32,662 bases of DNA, from positions 1-32,662 of the forward strand of contig JAPOUQ010000114.1 in assembly GCA_026708585.1 (NCBI GenBank), read 5' to 3'. Source of the stretch: Gammaproteobacteria bacterium (lineage in GTDB: Bacteria > Pseudomonadota > Gammaproteobacteria > Arenicellales > Poriferihabitantaceae). Within the stretch, counting starts at the first letter, position 1. Each line of letters begins with the position of its first letter. The position numbers and the translations under genes were made by a program. Shown piece after piece: positions 24,691 through 32,662 of the stretch. The notes beneath the pieces were generated by a model that was not told the DNA's origin, did not search any database, and was given only the letters and a program-made list of their open reading frames with translations.

Positions 24691-26019
24691 TTATCCGTAG
24701 CGTTTCGGTTCCTCGCTGCTGCCGGTAGAACCCGGTACCGGAGCAGGGTTCTCTGTGAGCCCACCCCGGTCAAGCAGATAGGTGTGGAAGGACGGGATGG
24801 GGCAAACAAACCGGTCAACGGACTCCTCATGTAATGCCCCTTTGTGCACGAGATGAACAAAAAAATCTCTTGCGCCCATTCCTTCCGGGAATAGGTAGTC
24901 TGATTTATTTACCCTGCATTCATTGATGAACTTGATGATCTCCTCGCGTTCATTTCTTGTATTTAATTCGTTCATGATCCTAGCCATTAGGCTCTTGGCC
25001 TCCCTCATTTCGGACGAAAACTGGTGGCCGTAGTAATCGTCCCTTCCGGCCCTGATTTCGACAACTATCCCTTCCCAGTCTGCCTTATCGAGATCACCGC
25101 CTGTCCTCAGGGCTTCCCTGCCAAAAGCCTTTAGAACGATATGTAGGTGGCGGGGCCAACAATCGCAGGGCTCGGCAAGCCGATTGATCTCATCCTCGAA
25201 ACCGGCAATGTCGATCCCGAAATGGGCACAAGATCTGGACATGAGTTCTTCAGCCTCATGGTTTGAAAAGCAGCCGATGTTATGGACCTGCCCAGACGGA
25301 ATGCGGGTCAAGTCCATCCTGCCAGCGGAGTATTCGGTGTCGCTGAGTCCGGCTAGTACCAGTACAATCGGCAGGTTGCTTCCGTCATGGAGGCTCTGAA
25401 ACAACTTGGAGAGCGGATCTTCTGGGACATGGTCAAAGCGCTGTGCTTCGTCAATTGCAAGAGTAATCGGCCGGTCGAATCCACCGTTCTCTTCAACCCA
25501 CGCTTTAAACACATTCCAGCGCGCTCTAGTCCTTGTCGTCTCCGCACTTGTTTCTATCCTGCCTCCGACCCGGATCGGACCTAGGCTTACCCCGGCATCG
25601 CCACCGATTGTCCGGCTGTACCGAGACAGAAAATCTCCTGCGGCTGACGGATTGATACTCACAGCTAGTGGCTCGAGGATGTCGATGGGTTCATCGATGT
25701 CCCCAGACTTGAGTGTCACAACCATCGGAACAGGGACACCTTCCCGCCGCAACCTCTCCGAGTTGCAGGCGATCTCGTTTAGGATCGAACTTTTGCCAGC
25801 CCCGGGCGCACCCTGCACAATCCGCGTGGCCTTCTCCATGCCATGCTGGCCCGAACCCATACCCTTCCACACCTGTTCGGATGCCAGTGCAATATCCATA
25901 AGCACCTCCTCCCTTCCAATAAACACTGGTGGCGGTGCACCCTCCGTCTGCACGAGAAAGGATTCCAGTTCCCTCTTCTGGTCATCATTCATCAATGCCA
26001 CTCTACGCACTACGTTCAT
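24691..26019 (-). CDS. Orphan AAA-family ATPase
   Basis: A 442-aa ATPase with AAA core at about 35-240: Walker A GAPGAGKSS (70-78), Walker B ITLAIDEAQ (185-193) and a sensor-1-like VLVLAGLSDTE (about 219-229). The C-terminal part is helical and ends in what looks like a winged-helix segment (LVHKGALHEESVDRFVCPIP), followed by a Pro/Ser-rich tail. This resembles Orc1/Cdc6-, TniB- and STAND-like regulators. From memory similar orphan ATPases occur in mobile DNA, but no transposase, integrase or effector is next to it. G+C content is clearly above that of the flanking genes, which points to transfer. Start ATG 26019 has GGGGA 5 nt upstream; ATG 25992 is possible. Confidence 0.75.
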   Translation of the reverse strand: MNVVRRVALMNDDQKRELESFLVQTEGAPPPVFIGREEVLMDIALASEQVWKGMGSGQHGMEKATRIVQGAPGAGKSSILNEIACNSERLRREGVPVPMVVTLKSGDIDEPIDILEPLAVSINPSAAGDFLSRYSRTIGGDAGVSLGPIRVGGRIETSAETTRTRARWNVFKAWVEENGGFDRPITLAIDEAQRFDHVPEDPLSKLFQSLHDGSNLPIVLVLAGLSDTEYSAGRMDLTRIPSGQVHNIGCFSNHEAEELMSRSCAHFGIDIAGFEDEINRLAEPCDCWPRHLHIVLKAFGREALRTGGDLDKADWEGIVVEIRAGRDDYYGHQFSSEMREAKSLMARIMNELNTRNEREEIIKFINECRVNKSDYLFPEGMGARDFFVHLVHKGALHEESVDRFVCPIPSFHTYLLDRGGLTENPAPVPGSTGSSEEPKRYG

Positions 26020-26584
26020 TCATCCCCGGTCAGCCCCAAAACTGGAGACCGATACTGCCTCCAAGCAGAGGTTACCTGTTGATGGTGGTATGAAACGCCT
26101 TCATGAACTGGGTCTTTAAGGCTGCATCTAGGCTACGAAAAATCAACTGGACAGCCATCATGCATAATATTAAACGGGACAGCTGGACAATGCAATCCTT
26201 ATATCACCTCATTCTCCAACTGGTCTGGCTTAAAAAAACGAAAACTACAAAAAGCCACTCCAAAACCCAATCAGACAGGAGAGATTGACGGCTCTGATGG
26301 TCGATATTTATGGATTTGCGGATTGTTTTGAGAGCATTGAATAACGCGGGAATAGCCAAAATTGCTCAGAGTACCAGCCCCAAATGCAATTTTTGGATTA
26401 GATGGTCAAAACTGGAAGAATTCAGGATAAATATAGACCAAGAAGTTGCCGCTCTTCCCTTTTCTGTAAGCACATCAACTCGTACGTAGAAGTTATCAAG
26501 GTTTTTTACCTGCTGAGATTTAGATAAATCTCTATACGATTCTATCGTTTTCGATGCATGGTTTCGAATTTGAGAATGGCTTTG
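26020..26584. other. 565 bp without a convincing gene
   Basis: Only short open frames. 26515-26532 is an 8-bp-arm palindrome (GAGATTTA/TAAATCTC) about 55 bp beyond the lpd stop; it could end the PDH operon transcript, but no T-run follows. The stretch separates GC-richer island DNA from the PDH operon and probably contains decayed coding sequence that I could not identify. Confidence 0.4.
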
Positions 26585-28345
26585 TTACTTTTTTCTCGGC
26601 ATATAAAGATCTGTGATTGTTCCTTCAAATGCCTCGGCAGCAAAACCCAAAGTCTCTGCTAGAGTCGGATGCGCGTGGATTGTTAATCCAATATCTTCAG
26701 CATCGGCATTCATTTCGATCGCAAGTCCAGCCTCAGCGATTAGGTCGCCTGCATTAGTACCGGTTATACCAGCCCCAATGACTCGATTATTCTGATTGTC
26801 AAACAGAAGTTTGGTAACCCCCTCATTTCTGCCAAGAGCCAAGGAGCGACCGCTGGCAGCCCAGGGAAACACTCCCTTGCCATAGTCCAGACCTTGTGCT
26901 TTCGCTTCAGTTTCAGTAACGCCAACCCATGCAACTTCTGGGTCTGTGTAGGCTACTGATGGAATTACCCTGGCTTCAAACCCACTCTTCAGTCCAGCCG
27001 CAACTTCTGCTGCGACCTTACCCTCATGTACAGCTTTATGCGCCAGCATTGGTTGTCCAACAATGTCTCCAATTGCAAAAATATGGCCAACATTGGTTCT
27101 TTGTTGATTATCTACCGCAATGAACCCGCGTTCATCAACATTGACCCCCGCTAACTCAGCACTAATCTCCTTGCCATTCGGTGTGCGTCCTATACATACC
27201 AGAACTTTATCGAAAGTCATTGAATCCGGTGCTTCCTCGCCTTCAAACTTGACTTCAAGTCCATCTTTGACGGCATTGATGGCCTTGACTCTTGTCTCCA
27301 ACCAGATGTTTGCATATCGCTTCTTGATCCGATTCAATAGCGGCCGAACCAAATCAGAATCGGTTCCTGGCATAAGGTCTTTCATCATTTCAACAATATG
27401 AATTTTGCTGCCAATCGAGTGATACACCGTAGCCATTTCAAGACCAATAATGCCACCACCGATAATCAGAAGATTTGCTGGAATTTCGGTTAACTCCAGA
27501 GCTCCAGTCGAATCAATTAAGCGAGGATCATCATGAGGGAAATCGGATAACTCTACAGGACGGGAGCCAGCGGCAATAATCGCCTGATCAAAAGTTACAG
27601 TTTGACCGCTATCCAGGCTGATTGAATTGGAAGAATTGAATGAGCCCGTTGCCTGAACTACACGAACTTTTCTTTTTTTGGCAAGCCCTTGAAGACCTCC
27701 AGTCAGTTGGCTGACTATGTTATTCTTCCACTTCAAGGTTTGAGCAATATCCAGTTTTGGATGATCAAATATAACCCCTGCTTCACGGATCTCTTCGCTT
27801 TCATCAATCATTTTAGCAACGTGCAAAAGTGCTTTTGAGGGAATACATCCGACATTTAAACAAACCCCACCCAAAGTTGGATAACGTTCAATTAAAATTA
27901 CATCAAGACCCAGATCCGCCGCCCGAAATGCAGCAGTATACCCACCGGGACCAGATCCCAATACCACCAATTGAGCATGCATATCACCTTCAACTTTGGG
28001 TGTATCGGAACTAGGCTTTTGCGCTTCGATAGGGGCTGAAAATTCCTCTGCAGATTCAGATTTTGTTTCTTTAGTTATTTCCTCAGAAGCGGATGGTTGG
28101 TCGGTTGTTCCCCCAGTTTCTAACTCAAACAGGGGGTGACCCATGGATACCGGATCACCCACGGAGACCAACAACTTAAGGACTGTACCGCCCTCAGGTG
28201 AAGGAATTTCCATCGTTGCCTTATCACTCTCGATAGCGAGAATATCATCACCTGCCGCGATCGTGTCTCCTTCTGATACATAGATTTCAATAATTGGGAC
28301 ATTATCGAAATCACCCAAATCCGGTGTTTCTATAGTTTTTGCCAT
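26585..28345 (-). CDS. lpdA: Dihydrolipoyl dehydrogenase (PDH E3) with N-terminal lipoyl domain
   Basis: A 586-aa flavoenzyme that reoxidises the lipoyl groups of E2 using NAD+. A lipoyl domain occupies 1-80 with the lipoylated Lys42 in ESDKATMEI, then a Ser/Glu/Pro linker to about 120, then the E3 body. FAD motif GSGPGG (130-135), redox disulphide Cys162-Cys167 in GGVCLNVGCIPSK, NAD motif IIGGGIIGLE (about 296-305), and active-site His559/Glu564 in HPTLAE. E3 with a fused lipoyl domain is known from several proteobacteria (for example Neisseria), unlike E. coli. It lies 8 bp after aceF, last in the operon. Confidence 0.96.
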   Translation of the reverse strand: MAKTIETPDLGDFDNVPIIEIYVSEGDTIAAGDDILAIESDKATMEIPSPEGGTVLKLLVSVGDPVSMGHPLFELETGGTTDQPSASEEITKETKSESAEEFSAPIEAQKPSSDTPKVEGDMHAQLVVLGSGPGGYTAAFRAADLGLDVILIERYPTLGGVCLNVGCIPSKALLHVAKMIDESEEIREAGVIFDHPKLDIAQTLKWKNNIVSQLTGGLQGLAKKRKVRVVQATGSFNSSNSISLDSGQTVTFDQAIIAAGSRPVELSDFPHDDPRLIDSTGALELTEIPANLLIIGGGIIGLEMATVYHSIGSKIHIVEMMKDLMPGTDSDLVRPLLNRIKKRYANIWLETRVKAINAVKDGLEVKFEGEEAPDSMTFDKVLVCIGRTPNGKEISAELAGVNVDERGFIAVDNQQRTNVGHIFAIGDIVGQPMLAHKAVHEGKVAAEVAAGLKSGFEARVIPSVAYTDPEVAWVGVTETEAKAQGLDYGKGVFPWAASGRSLALGRNEGVTKLLFDNQNNRVIGAGITGTNAGDLIAEAGLAIEMNADAEDIGLTIHAHPTLAETLGFAAEAFEGTITDLYMPRKK

Positions 28346-28353
28346 GACTTCAT

Positions 28354-29661
28354 CTACAAAGCTAATCTTCGAACATCTGAAAACGAGTTCACTACCTGTG
28401 CGGAGAATCGAGCTGCTTCTGCTCCGTCTATCACACGATGATCGTAAGAAACATCTATCGGGAGCATCATGCGAGGCTCAAACTCCTTGCCGTTCCAAAT
28501 CGGAGTCATTTTGCTACGAGATAAGCCAATAATTGCAACCTCAGGAGCATTAATGATAGGAGTGAAACCACAACCACCAATTCCACCTAAGCTAGATATG
28601 CTGATACATCCTCCCTTGAGGTCTTGGGGCTTTAATTTTCCTTCTCGAGCTCGTTCACTGACTTCTGCCAAATCCTTGGCTAGATCAAAAATACTCTTTC
28701 GGTCTACGTCACGAATGACCGGTACTACCAGACCATTTGGGGTATCGACAGCGATCCCAATATTGAAATATTTTTTAAGTATTATCTCTTCACCATTGGG
28801 AGCCAAAGATGCATTAAAGGTTGGGAATTTCTTCATAGCATTAACCAGGACCTTCATAGCGAAGGATAGGATTGTAATTCGCAAACCCTGACTTGCCGCT
28901 TCATCTTTCAGTGAGCGGCGAAATTCCTCCAGATCAGTAATGTCAGCCTCATCATGATGGGTTACATGTGGAATGCTTACCCACGAACGATGTAAATGTG
29001 GTCCAGAGAGTTTCTTGATGCGGGATAGAAATAATTTTTCTGTTTCTCCAAATTCAGAAAAATCAATCGCTGGCATTGGAGCAAATCCAAGTCCCGGAGC
29101 ACTCGATTTTTTCTCTGATTCTTCAAGTTGTTGTTTGGTCCATGCTTTGATATCTTCCTTGAGAATACGTCCTTTAGGTCCGGTTCCTCTGATTCTGTGC
29201 AGACTGGCACCAAGTTCGCGTGCAAATCGCCGGACTGCGGGACTTGCATGGGGAATCGCATCGGATCTTTCCGTTCTTTCAGGCGAAGGAGGTGCGATTG
29301 ATTTATTGGTAGCTTCTGTTCTTGCAGGTTCGGGCTTTGGTTCTGGGATGCTGTCCGGTTGTGTTTCGGCTTCTGGTTTGGTAGGGGCTTCAGGTTTGGG
29401 TTTGGCTGAAACTTCTGCATTTTCTGATGTATCTGATTCAAGTTCAAGAACTAGCGTTCCTTCCGAAACTCGATCACCAACACTAACATGTAATTTACTG
29501 ATCACTCCAGCCGCAGGGCATGGAATTGGCATCGTCGCTTTATCACTTTCGAGTGTTAGTAGTTCCTCTTCCAGTTCAACCCGGTCCCCGACATTGAACA
29601 GCACATCAATAATTTCAACATCTTGAAAGTCACCTATATCAGGAATTTTCACTTCAATCAT
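28354..29661 (-). CDS. aceF: Dihydrolipoamide acetyltransferase (PDH E2)
   Basis: The core of the pyruvate dehydrogenase complex, moving the acetyl group to CoA. From the chosen start, 435 aa: one lipoyl domain (1-78, Lys41 in ESDKATMPI), a long Pro/Glu/Ala-rich linker, the E1/E3-binding domain (SPAVRRFARELGASLHRIRG, about 150-185) and the acetyltransferase domain with catalytic DHRVIDG (about 405-411). E. coli has three lipoyl domains; here there is one, with another on E3. The frame is open upstream to 29715, but the lipoyl start MIEVKIPDIG at ATG 29661, 4 nt after the aceE stop with AGAAAGG upstream, is right. Confidence 0.95.
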   Translation of the reverse strand: MIEVKIPDIGDFQDVEIIDVLFNVGDRVELEEELLTLESDKATMPIPCPAAGVISKLHVSVGDRVSEGTLVLELESDTSENAEVSAKPKPEAPTKPEAETQPDSIPEPKPEPARTEATNKSIAPPSPERTERSDAIPHASPAVRRFARELGASLHRIRGTGPKGRILKEDIKAWTKQQLEESEKKSSAPGLGFAPMPAIDFSEFGETEKLFLSRIKKLSGPHLHRSWVSIPHVTHHDEADITDLEEFRRSLKDEAASQGLRITILSFAMKVLVNAMKKFPTFNASLAPNGEEIILKKYFNIGIAVDTPNGLVVPVIRDVDRKSIFDLAKDLAEVSERAREGKLKPQDLKGGCISISSLGGIGGCGFTPIINAPEVAIIGLSRSKMTPIWNGKEFEPRMMLPIDVSYDHRVIDGAEAARFSAQVVNSFSDVRRLAL

Positions 29662-29665
29662 TTTG

Positions 29666-32338
29666 CTATACCTTTCTCGGATTCGGCTTCTTGGTATCGA
29701 TCTGCATCTCTTCAATCGCTTTCGTTACCGTTTTGTGGTCAATAGCTTCCTGATCGGCTAGTCCTTTTAATGCTGCTGTAGTAATGTAGCGATGATCAAC
29801 CTCGAAAAACTTTCTAAGTTGAGACCTCGTATCACTTCGACCAAATCCATCTGTACCGAGGACGCTATAGCGTCCCGGCACATAGGCGCGAATTTGCTCA
29901 GCATACATCCGCATATAATCGGTTGCTGCGATTACAGGGCCTTCCGTATTTTCAAGGCAAAGTTCCACATAAGACTTTTCACGAGGCTTCTCGGGATGTA
30001 ACCGATTTTGTCGTTCGACATCATTTCCGTCTCTAGCAAGCTCATTGAAACTAGTTACACTCCAGATATTGGTCGTTACATTGTAATCTTTATCAAGTAC
30101 CTCAGCTGCGGCCTCTACCTCCCGCAATATCGTACCGCTACCTAATATTTGAACTGTATTTTGATTGGAATCTTTACCTACTTTCCTTAATAGATACATA
30201 CCTCGCAAAATGCCTTCTTCGATATTTTCCGGCATTGCTGGGTGAGTATAGTTTTCATTCATTACCGTTATGTAGTAATAAATACTCTCTTCTTCCTCAT
30301 ACATACGTCGCAAGCCATCATGAATAATCACCGCGAGTTCATAACTATAAGTAGGGTCATAGGAAACACAGTTTGGTACCGTTGAGGCTAAGATCAGACT
30401 ATGTCCATCTTGATGTTGCAATCCCTCACCAGCAAGTGTAGTCCGTCCGGCAGTACCACCTAGGATAAACCCTCTCGCTCGGCTGTCCCCAGCAGCCCAA
30501 CATAAATCACCGATTCGTTGAAAACCAAACATGGAATACAGAATGAAAAAGGGTATCGCGTAGTAATTGTGATTGCTGTAGGAAGTGCCTGCAGCAATCC
30601 AAGATGACATGGCGCCCGCCTCACTAATCCCTTCTTGAAGGACTTGACCAGTCTTATCCTCTCGGTAGAACATTAATTGGTCGGAGTCGACCGGTTCATA
30701 GAGTTGACCATGAGGAGAATAAATACCGAGCTGTCGGAACATCCCTTCCATGCCGAAAGTCCTCGATTCATCAGGAATGATCGGCACAATTCGATCTTTC
30801 AGACTCTTGTCCCGTATTAACGAAGAAAGAATCCTCACGAACGCCATGGTGGTCGAGATTTCACGGTCACCGGTCCCTTCAAGTTGGGCTTTAAAGATAT
30901 CCAGTTTTGGAAGGGTAATTCCTGGCGAACTAAAGATTTTTCTAGCCGGAAGAAAACCGCCCAAGGCTTTTCTTCTCTCTAGTAGGTATTGGGTCTCTTC
31001 AGAGTCCTCTTCAGGTCGATAAAAAGGAGTTTTTGCGACTTCTTCATCGGTTAACGGGATATTGAAACGATCACGGAACGCAAGTAGTGACTGCTCCCCC
31101 ATTTTCTTTTGTTGGTGAGTGGTGTTCTGACCCTCACCCGCTTCACCCATCCCATATCCCTTGACTGTCTTGGCCAGAATAACCGTTGGTTGGCCAGTAT
31201 GATTGATAGCAGAATGATAAGCCGCATAGATTTTGTGGGGATCGTGGCCACCCCGATTCAATCGCCAGATGTCCTCATCAGTCAAGTTAGCGACCATGGC
31301 CTTCAAATCCGGATATTTACCAAAGAAATGGTCTCGAACATAAGCTCCATCATTGGCTTTGAAAGCTTGGTATTCACCATCTACTGCTTCTTCCATGCGA
31401 TGTCTCAGAATGCCTTTCTCATCACGCATCAGGAGTTTATCCCAGTAACCTCCCCAGATGAGCTTGATTACGTTCCAGCCTGCACCACGAAAATCACTCT
31501 CTAGCTCTTGGATGATTTTTCCATTTCCGCGTACTGGACCATCCAGTCTTTGCAGGTTGCAATTGACAACGAAAATAAGGTTGTCGAGATTCTCACGACC
31601 AGCAAGGGCCAAAGCACCGACGGATTCCGGTTCATCCATTTCACCATCTCCCAAAAATACCCATATTTTCCTGTCCTTCGCATCGATCAGCCCACGGTTA
31701 TGCAAGTACTTCATAAAACGCGCCTGATAGATGGCCATAATGGGCCCAAGTCCCATCGAGACTGTCGGGAATTGCCAGAAATCGGGCATTAACCATGGGT
31801 GGGGATATGAAGAAAGCCCACCACCATCGACTTCCTGACGGAATTTATTTAAAACGTCTTCATCAAGTCTTCGCTCGAGGTAAGCTCGAGCATAGATTCC
31901 GGGAGCAGAATGTCCCTGAATAAAAATCATATCACCAAGATGTTCAGGTGTAGCAGCTCGCCAGAAATGATTGAAGCCCACATCATATAGAGTAGCTGCA
32001 GAGGCAAAACTTGCGATATGCCCGCCCAATTCTGTTGAGATACGATTTGCTCTGATGACCATGGCCATAGCATTCCATCGGATAAATGCTCGGATTCGCC
32101 ATTCCAGTGCATGGTCACCTGGACTTGGTTTCTCCATATGTAACGGTATGGTATTAAGGTAAGCCGTGTTTGCTTGATAAGGGATATGCACTCCACGACG
32201 GCGTGAGTGACTAATCAAGGATTCAATAATATAGTGTGCGCGTTCCTGACCTTGAGTTTCTAGCACTGCCTCAAGCGAATCCAACCATTCTCGAGTCTCG
32301 ATTTCATCAATGTCAGTTGTGATATTGGGGTTGACCAT
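29666..32338 (-). CDS. aceE: Pyruvate dehydrogenase E1, homodimeric type
   Basis: An 890-aa thiamine-diphosphate enzyme (E. coli AceE 887 aa) that decarboxylates pyruvate and acetylates the E2 lipoyl group. Thiamine motif GDGEMDEPESVGAL starts near residue 228 and continues to NCNLQRLDGPVRGNGK; N-terminal HIASFASAATLYDVGFNHFW and the mid-region TVKGYGMGEAGEGQNTTHQQ are typical. First gene of aceE-aceF-lpd. No clear Shine-Dalgarno before ATG 32338, but a strong promoter lies 68-97 nt upstream. Confidence 0.97.
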   Translation of the reverse strand: MVNPNITTDIDEIETREWLDSLEAVLETQGQERAHYIIESLISHSRRRGVHIPYQANTAYLNTIPLHMEKPSPGDHALEWRIRAFIRWNAMAMVIRANRISTELGGHIASFASAATLYDVGFNHFWRAATPEHLGDMIFIQGHSAPGIYARAYLERRLDEDVLNKFRQEVDGGGLSSYPHPWLMPDFWQFPTVSMGLGPIMAIYQARFMKYLHNRGLIDAKDRKIWVFLGDGEMDEPESVGALALAGRENLDNLIFVVNCNLQRLDGPVRGNGKIIQELESDFRGAGWNVIKLIWGGYWDKLLMRDEKGILRHRMEEAVDGEYQAFKANDGAYVRDHFFGKYPDLKAMVANLTDEDIWRLNRGGHDPHKIYAAYHSAINHTGQPTVILAKTVKGYGMGEAGEGQNTTHQQKKMGEQSLLAFRDRFNIPLTDEEVAKTPFYRPEEDSEETQYLLERRKALGGFLPARKIFSSPGITLPKLDIFKAQLEGTGDREISTTMAFVRILSSLIRDKSLKDRIVPIIPDESRTFGMEGMFRQLGIYSPHGQLYEPVDSDQLMFYREDKTGQVLQEGISEAGAMSSWIAAGTSYSNHNYYAIPFFILYSMFGFQRIGDLCWAAGDSRARGFILGGTAGRTTLAGEGLQHQDGHSLILASTVPNCVSYDPTYSYELAVIIHDGLRRMYEEEESIYYYITVMNENYTHPAMPENIEEGILRGMYLLRKVGKDSNQNTVQILGSGTILREVEAAAEVLDKDYNVTTNIWSVTSFNELARDGNDVERQNRLHPEKPREKSYVELCLENTEGPVIAATDYMRMYAEQIRAYVPGRYSVLGTDGFGRSDTRSQLRKFFEVDHRYITTAALKGLADQEAIDHKTVTKAIEEMQIDTKKPNPRKV

Positions 32339-32405
32339 ATTCGTAAACCAAAAATTTTGTCATTTTTTCCATACAAAAATGCTAAAAGCAGTATTTGCCT
32401 GTTTC

Positions 32406-32435
32406 ATTATAGGCAATAAACTCGTAGATTGACAA
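32406..32435 (-). promoter_or_regulatory. Sigma70 promoter of the PDH operon
   Basis: On the minus strand TTGTCA (32435-32430), an 18-nt spacer and a perfect TATAAT (32411-32406). Start near 32399 gives a leader of about 60 nt before aceE. No PdhR-like operator was recognised. Confidence 0.6.
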
Positions 32436-32662
32436 AAAATTAGCGTCTAAGGTTCTTTTCAGCGGATCGATCGTTATTCATAAAAGCCTATCGTAAACAA
32501 ATTGGATAAAGGACGTTAAGTTCGCAAAAACTAGCTCGAAAATGATCAGGGCAATTTTATGTTTAGCCTCAAATATTCAATGATAAATAAATAACACAAA
32601 AAGCTGAACTTTTGCATTTCAGTTTGTTATGCTCTCGGCATGAACAGTCCAGTTAAGCCCTC
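32436..32662. other. AT-rich upstream DNA, possible divergent gene start at the edge
   Basis: No complete gene. An ATG at 32640 on the plus strand opens a frame (MNSPVKP) that runs off the window. There is no good ribosome-binding site, so it is only a possibility. Confidence 0.25.

Noticed and set aside
25406-26119. 237-aa plus-strand ORF opposite the AAA ATPase
   Set aside because: Low-complexity Ser/Pro/Arg text typical of the antisense of a GC-rich gene; the minus strand has clear Walker motifs.
26221-26331. Short frame resembling the N-terminal arm of P4-type integrases (ATPKPNQTGEI, GSDGRYLWI)
   Set aside because: Only about 35 residues, no start codon, a stop right after, and no catalytic domain or attachment site nearby. 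Too weak to call.
28973-29626. 217-aa plus-strand ORF opposite aceF
   Set aside because: Antisense shadow of the Pro/Glu-rich linker of E2.
1-32662. tRNA, rRNA and CRISPR arrays
   Set aside because: Scanned for T-loop-like motifs, rRNA text and spaced repeats; none found.

Overview
The window reads as chromosome of a gammaproteobacterium with an AT-leaning genome. Evidence: the compact rnc-era-recO operon, a homodimeric-type pyruvate dehydrogenase operon (aceE-aceF-lpd, with a lipoyl domain fused to E3), a periplasmic nitrate reductase operon of napFDABC type, HtpX, HutF and a YbfF-like esterase. The genus cannot be fixed from the sequence alone.

Layout. 1-3500 is accessory DNA: an unrecognised two-helix membrane-anchored protein, an ATGA-coupled pair of conserved hypothetical genes whose second member carries two frameshifts, a glycine-rich fragment, a 160-bp element with terminal inverted repeats, and a decayed RES-domain toxin gene. 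3579-10779 holds housekeeping and metabolic genes: a short MTHFR-like protein, a SOUL lipoprotein, a Prx5-type peroxiredoxin, HtpX, HutF, a Gfo/Idh/MocA dehydrogenase, an AlaX tRNA-editing protein and MobA. mobA is coupled to an ABC ATPase/permease pair of tungstate (Tup) type (10769-12138). Acetyl-CoA synthetase follows (12496-14439), then 750 bp of mostly non-coding DNA with a degraded coding remnant and a good sigma70 promoter for napFDABC and a small membrane protein (15196-20020). Next come a YbfF-like esterase and an SRAP/YedK protein on the minus strand, then rnc-era-recO. 24080-26584 is a second accessory stretch: a hepT (HEPN toxin) remnant, a small broken ORF and a GC-richer orphan AAA ATPase. 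The window ends with lpd, aceF and aceE on the minus strand, with a strong-looking promoter upstream of aceE.

How the genes work together. MobA makes the bis-MGD cofactor that NapA needs, and the Tup-like transporter imports the oxyanion, so 10.1-20.0 kb is rich in Mo/W functions. NapC passes quinol electrons to NapB and NapA. Acs and the PDH complex both feed acetyl-CoA.

Most notable pattern: the long core genes read through without frameshifts, while at least three small accessory genes (the second gene of the coupled pair, the RES toxin and HepT) are broken by indels or stops. Two of the three are known toxin families. This looks like a record of repeated gain and decay of toxin-antitoxin-like modules. 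I did not find an intact new multi-gene system. The best candidates for new biology are the coupled hypothetical pair and the orphan AAA ATPase.
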